A stretch of DNA of 64,000 bases. It comes from JAGVSR01 sp963825555 (lineage in GTDB: Bacteria > Pseudomonadota > Alphaproteobacteria > Rhizobiales > Hyphomicrobiaceae). Shown here in pieces: positions 62,585-64,000 of this stretch. Position numbers and translations under genes: made by a program. Location: NCBI GenBank assembly GCA_963825555.1, contig CAWGTZ010000015.1, positions 1-64,000 of the forward strand, read 5' to 3'. How positions within the stretch are numbered: position 1 is the first letter of the stretch; each line of letters opens with the position of its first letter. The notes under the pieces were generated by a model. It saw only the letters and a list, made by a program, of their open reading frames with translations. It was not told where the DNA came from and did not search any database.

Positions 62585-63475
62585 TCAGAACCAGTCGTCG
62601 ATTTCCCGGACAGCGTGGGCGATGGCCGCCGTGCGCCGGGCCATGACGAGATGCAAGCGCTCAACCATCTTGCCCTCCACCGTGATAACGCCCTTCTGCG
62701 CGTTCACAGGCTGCGAGAACGCCTCGATGATCTTGCGCGACCAGGCAACTTCTTCGTCGGTCGGACTGAAGACCTCGTTGCACGGCCCGACCTGCGAGGG
62801 ATGGATCAGCGTCTTGCCATCCATGCCGAGGGTCCGCCCATGCTCGCATTCGGCGCGGAAACCGGCTTCGTCACGGTAATCATTGTAGACACCGTCGATG
62901 ATGTCGAGGCCATAGGCGCGGGCGGCCACGACAGTCAGTGCCAGCCAGGGCACGATCGCGAACCGGTCATGGAGCGCGCGGGCGCGCGATTCCTTCAACA
63001 GGTCGTTGGTGCCGAGCACGAGGCACTCCAGACGGTTCTCGGGATCCATGGCGACGGCGGCAATCTCGCGCGCGTTCAGGATGGCCTGGGGGGTCTCCAT
63101 CATGGCCCACAAGCGCGTCTTCTCCGCCGCGTTGACGGATTTCAGTATCTTCGCAGAACTGATGATGTCGCCGGGATGGGCAACCTTGGGGATCAGGATC
63201 GCATCCGGGGCCGCTTCGGCCGCCGCCAACAGATCCGCCGTTCCCCAGATGGTTTCCAGCGCATTGGTTCGGATCACGAGTTCGCGCCGGCCGTAGCCCC
63301 CCTCCTTGACCGCAGCGCAAACGCGCTCCCGAGCCAAGACCTTGGCTTCCGGGGCAACGGAATCCTCCAGATCCAGGATAACGGCGTCGGCAGGCAGAGA
63401 CTTGGCCTTCTCAAGCGCCCGGTCGTTGGCTCCTGGCATATAGAGAACGCTGCGGCGCGGACGAATATTGGACAT
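62585..63475 (-). CDS. (3S)-malyl-CoA thioesterase / CoA ester lyase (HpcH/CitE family)
   Basis: 296 aa from ATG 63475. N-terminal RPRRSVLYMPGANDRALEKA, DAVILDLEDSVAPEAKVLAR, and the metal-binding METPQAILNAREIA are the CitE-like barrel motifs. LGTNDLLKESRAR and MDGKTLIHPSQVGPCNEVF also match. Its length and motifs resemble the Mcl2-type (3S)-malyl-CoA thioesterase more than the longer Mcl1 malyl/methylmalyl-CoA lyase. In the EMC pathway it hydrolyses malyl-CoA to malate. Mcl1 activity cannot be excluded. Confidence 0.85.
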   Translation of the reverse strand: MSNIRPRRSVLYMPGANDRALEKAKSLPADAVILDLEDSVAPEAKVLARERVCAAVKEGGYGRRELVIRTNALETIWGTADLLAAAEAAPDAILIPKVAHPGDIISSAKILKSVNAAEKTRLWAMMETPQAILNAREIAAVAMDPENRLECLVLGTNDLLKESRARALHDRFAIVPWLALTVVAARAYGLDIIDGVYNDYRDEAGFRAECEHGRTLGMDGKTLIHPSQVGPCNEVFSPTDEEVAWSRKIIEAFSQPVNAQKGVITVEGKMVERLHLVMARRTAAIAHAVREIDDWF

Positions 63476-63589
63476 TATCAAGTCCTTGTTCGAGGACGAA
63501 GAAATTGTGCGGCGCAATATACTGCGCCACGTCCGCGTTCACAAATCGACGTTGGACGAATAGTCTCGTTCGACATCCGGGAACCCGAG

Positions 63590-64000
63590 GTGTACTTGGC
63601 ACGAATTGTCGCACTCTCCTCATTCGTCGCCCGGGGCCACATTGGCCTTGGCGCACTCGTCCCTGTGCTCGACGTTCTCGGACATGAGGTGGCAGCACTT
63701 CCAACGGTAATGCTCTCGAACCATGCGGGGCTCCCGCACGTGGCAGGGACGCGAACTTCTGCCGCCGCACTTCAAAGCATGGCCGATGCCCTGGAGGCGA
63801 ACGGCTGGATGAACGATGTCGGTGCGGTCGTTACGGGCTATCTGCCGGAAGCCGAACACGTCGCTTTCGCCGCGTCCTTGATTGCACGTGTGCGTGCCCA
63901 CGCCCCTGGCGCGATAATCGTCTGCGATCCGATCCTGGGCGACGCACCAAAGGGGCTCTATATCCCGATGGAAACGGCGACGTTGCTCAAGGATACCCTT
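63590..64000 (+). CDS. Pyridoxal kinase PdxY-like, 3' end beyond window
   Basis: From GTG 63590 (TTG 63596 is another option) the frame stays open for 137 codons to the last base. It reads IVALSSFVARGHIGLGALVP, LPTVMLSNHAGLPHVAG, VVTGYLPEAEHV and IIVCDPILGDAPKGLY, the ribokinase-like PdxK/PdxY pattern, including the conserved SSFVxxGHxG and CDP(I/V)(L/M)GD segments. The kinase phosphorylates pyridoxal to PLP in the salvage pathway. It is divergent from the CoA ester lyase gene (114 bp apart). The catalytic C-terminal Asp region lies outside the window. Confidence 0.8.
   Translation, partial: MYLARIVALSSFVARGHIGLGALVPVLDVLGHEVAALPTVMLSNHAGLPHVAGTRTSAAALQSMADALEANGWMNDVGAVVTGYLPEAEHVAFAASLIARVRAHAPGAIIVCDPILGDAPKGLYIPMETATLLKDTL

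Overview
The window is high-GC alphaproteobacterial chromosome, most likely Hyphomicrobiales and perhaps Hyphomicrobiaceae-like. The evidence is the gene order: rpmH-rnpA-yidC-yihA next to argB; an F1-only atpHAGDC cluster; zapE-mdh-sucCD-sucAB-lpd; and sdhCDAB. It also carries a mesaconyl-CoA hydratase / malyl-CoA thioesterase pair typical of the ethylmalonyl-CoA (EMC) pathway of methylotrophs and purple bacteria. The genus is inferred from this layout; no database was consulted.

Positions 1-8073 look like the right-hand part of an integrated genetic element lying against the 3' end of a tRNA-Arg(ACG) gene. It carries an AlpA-like HTH protein, a small primase-type protein and a TOPRIM/DUF927 helicase in one overlapping operon. 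It also has a stand-alone ImmA/IrrE-type metallopeptidase, a membrane protein with a primase-associated-looking C-terminal domain, a cluster of TGTGAC motifs, and at least three reading frames broken by frameshifts. No integrase is visible, so the element must continue to the left or be decayed.

Positions 8074-31125 are core chromosome. They contain an orphan histidine kinase, a DUF547 / TVP38 / FAD-disulfide reductase operon, and rpmH-rnpA-yidC-yihA with a clear sigma70-type promoter. yidC carries an apparent +1 frameshift. Next come a Clp_N-domain proline-rich membrane protein, argB with a HAD nucleotidase, and an electron-transfer and acyl-CoA group (hbd, etfA, etfB) with rhomboid, PduO-type cobalamin adenosyltransferase and a small two-TM protein. 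The envC-ctpA pair and two tandem RppH-type Nudix genes follow.

Positions 31169-54872 hold the atp F1 operon with an 87-aa CxxC protein between atpD and atpC, priA, a small transaldolase-family gene, HU with a histone-like tail, an old yellow enzyme, xerC, and a large TCA block (zapE, mdh, sucC, sucD, sucA, sucB, a membrane acyltransferase, lpd). Positions 54873-64000 hold an H1-like Lys/Ala/Pro protein behind an AT-rich, palindrome-containing leader, the sdh operon with an unknown 219-aa gene between sdhA and sdhB, a renalase-like oxidoreductase, the two EMC-pathway genes, and the start of a pyridoxal kinase gene running off the edge.

Functionally the core genes converge on central carbon and energy metabolism: the 2-oxoglutarate-to-oxaloacetate half of the TCA cycle, succinate dehydrogenase, ATP synthase, ETF-linked acyl-CoA oxidation, and C2/C1 assimilation through the EMC route, whose mutases need the adenosylcobalamin that the PduO-type enzyme would make.
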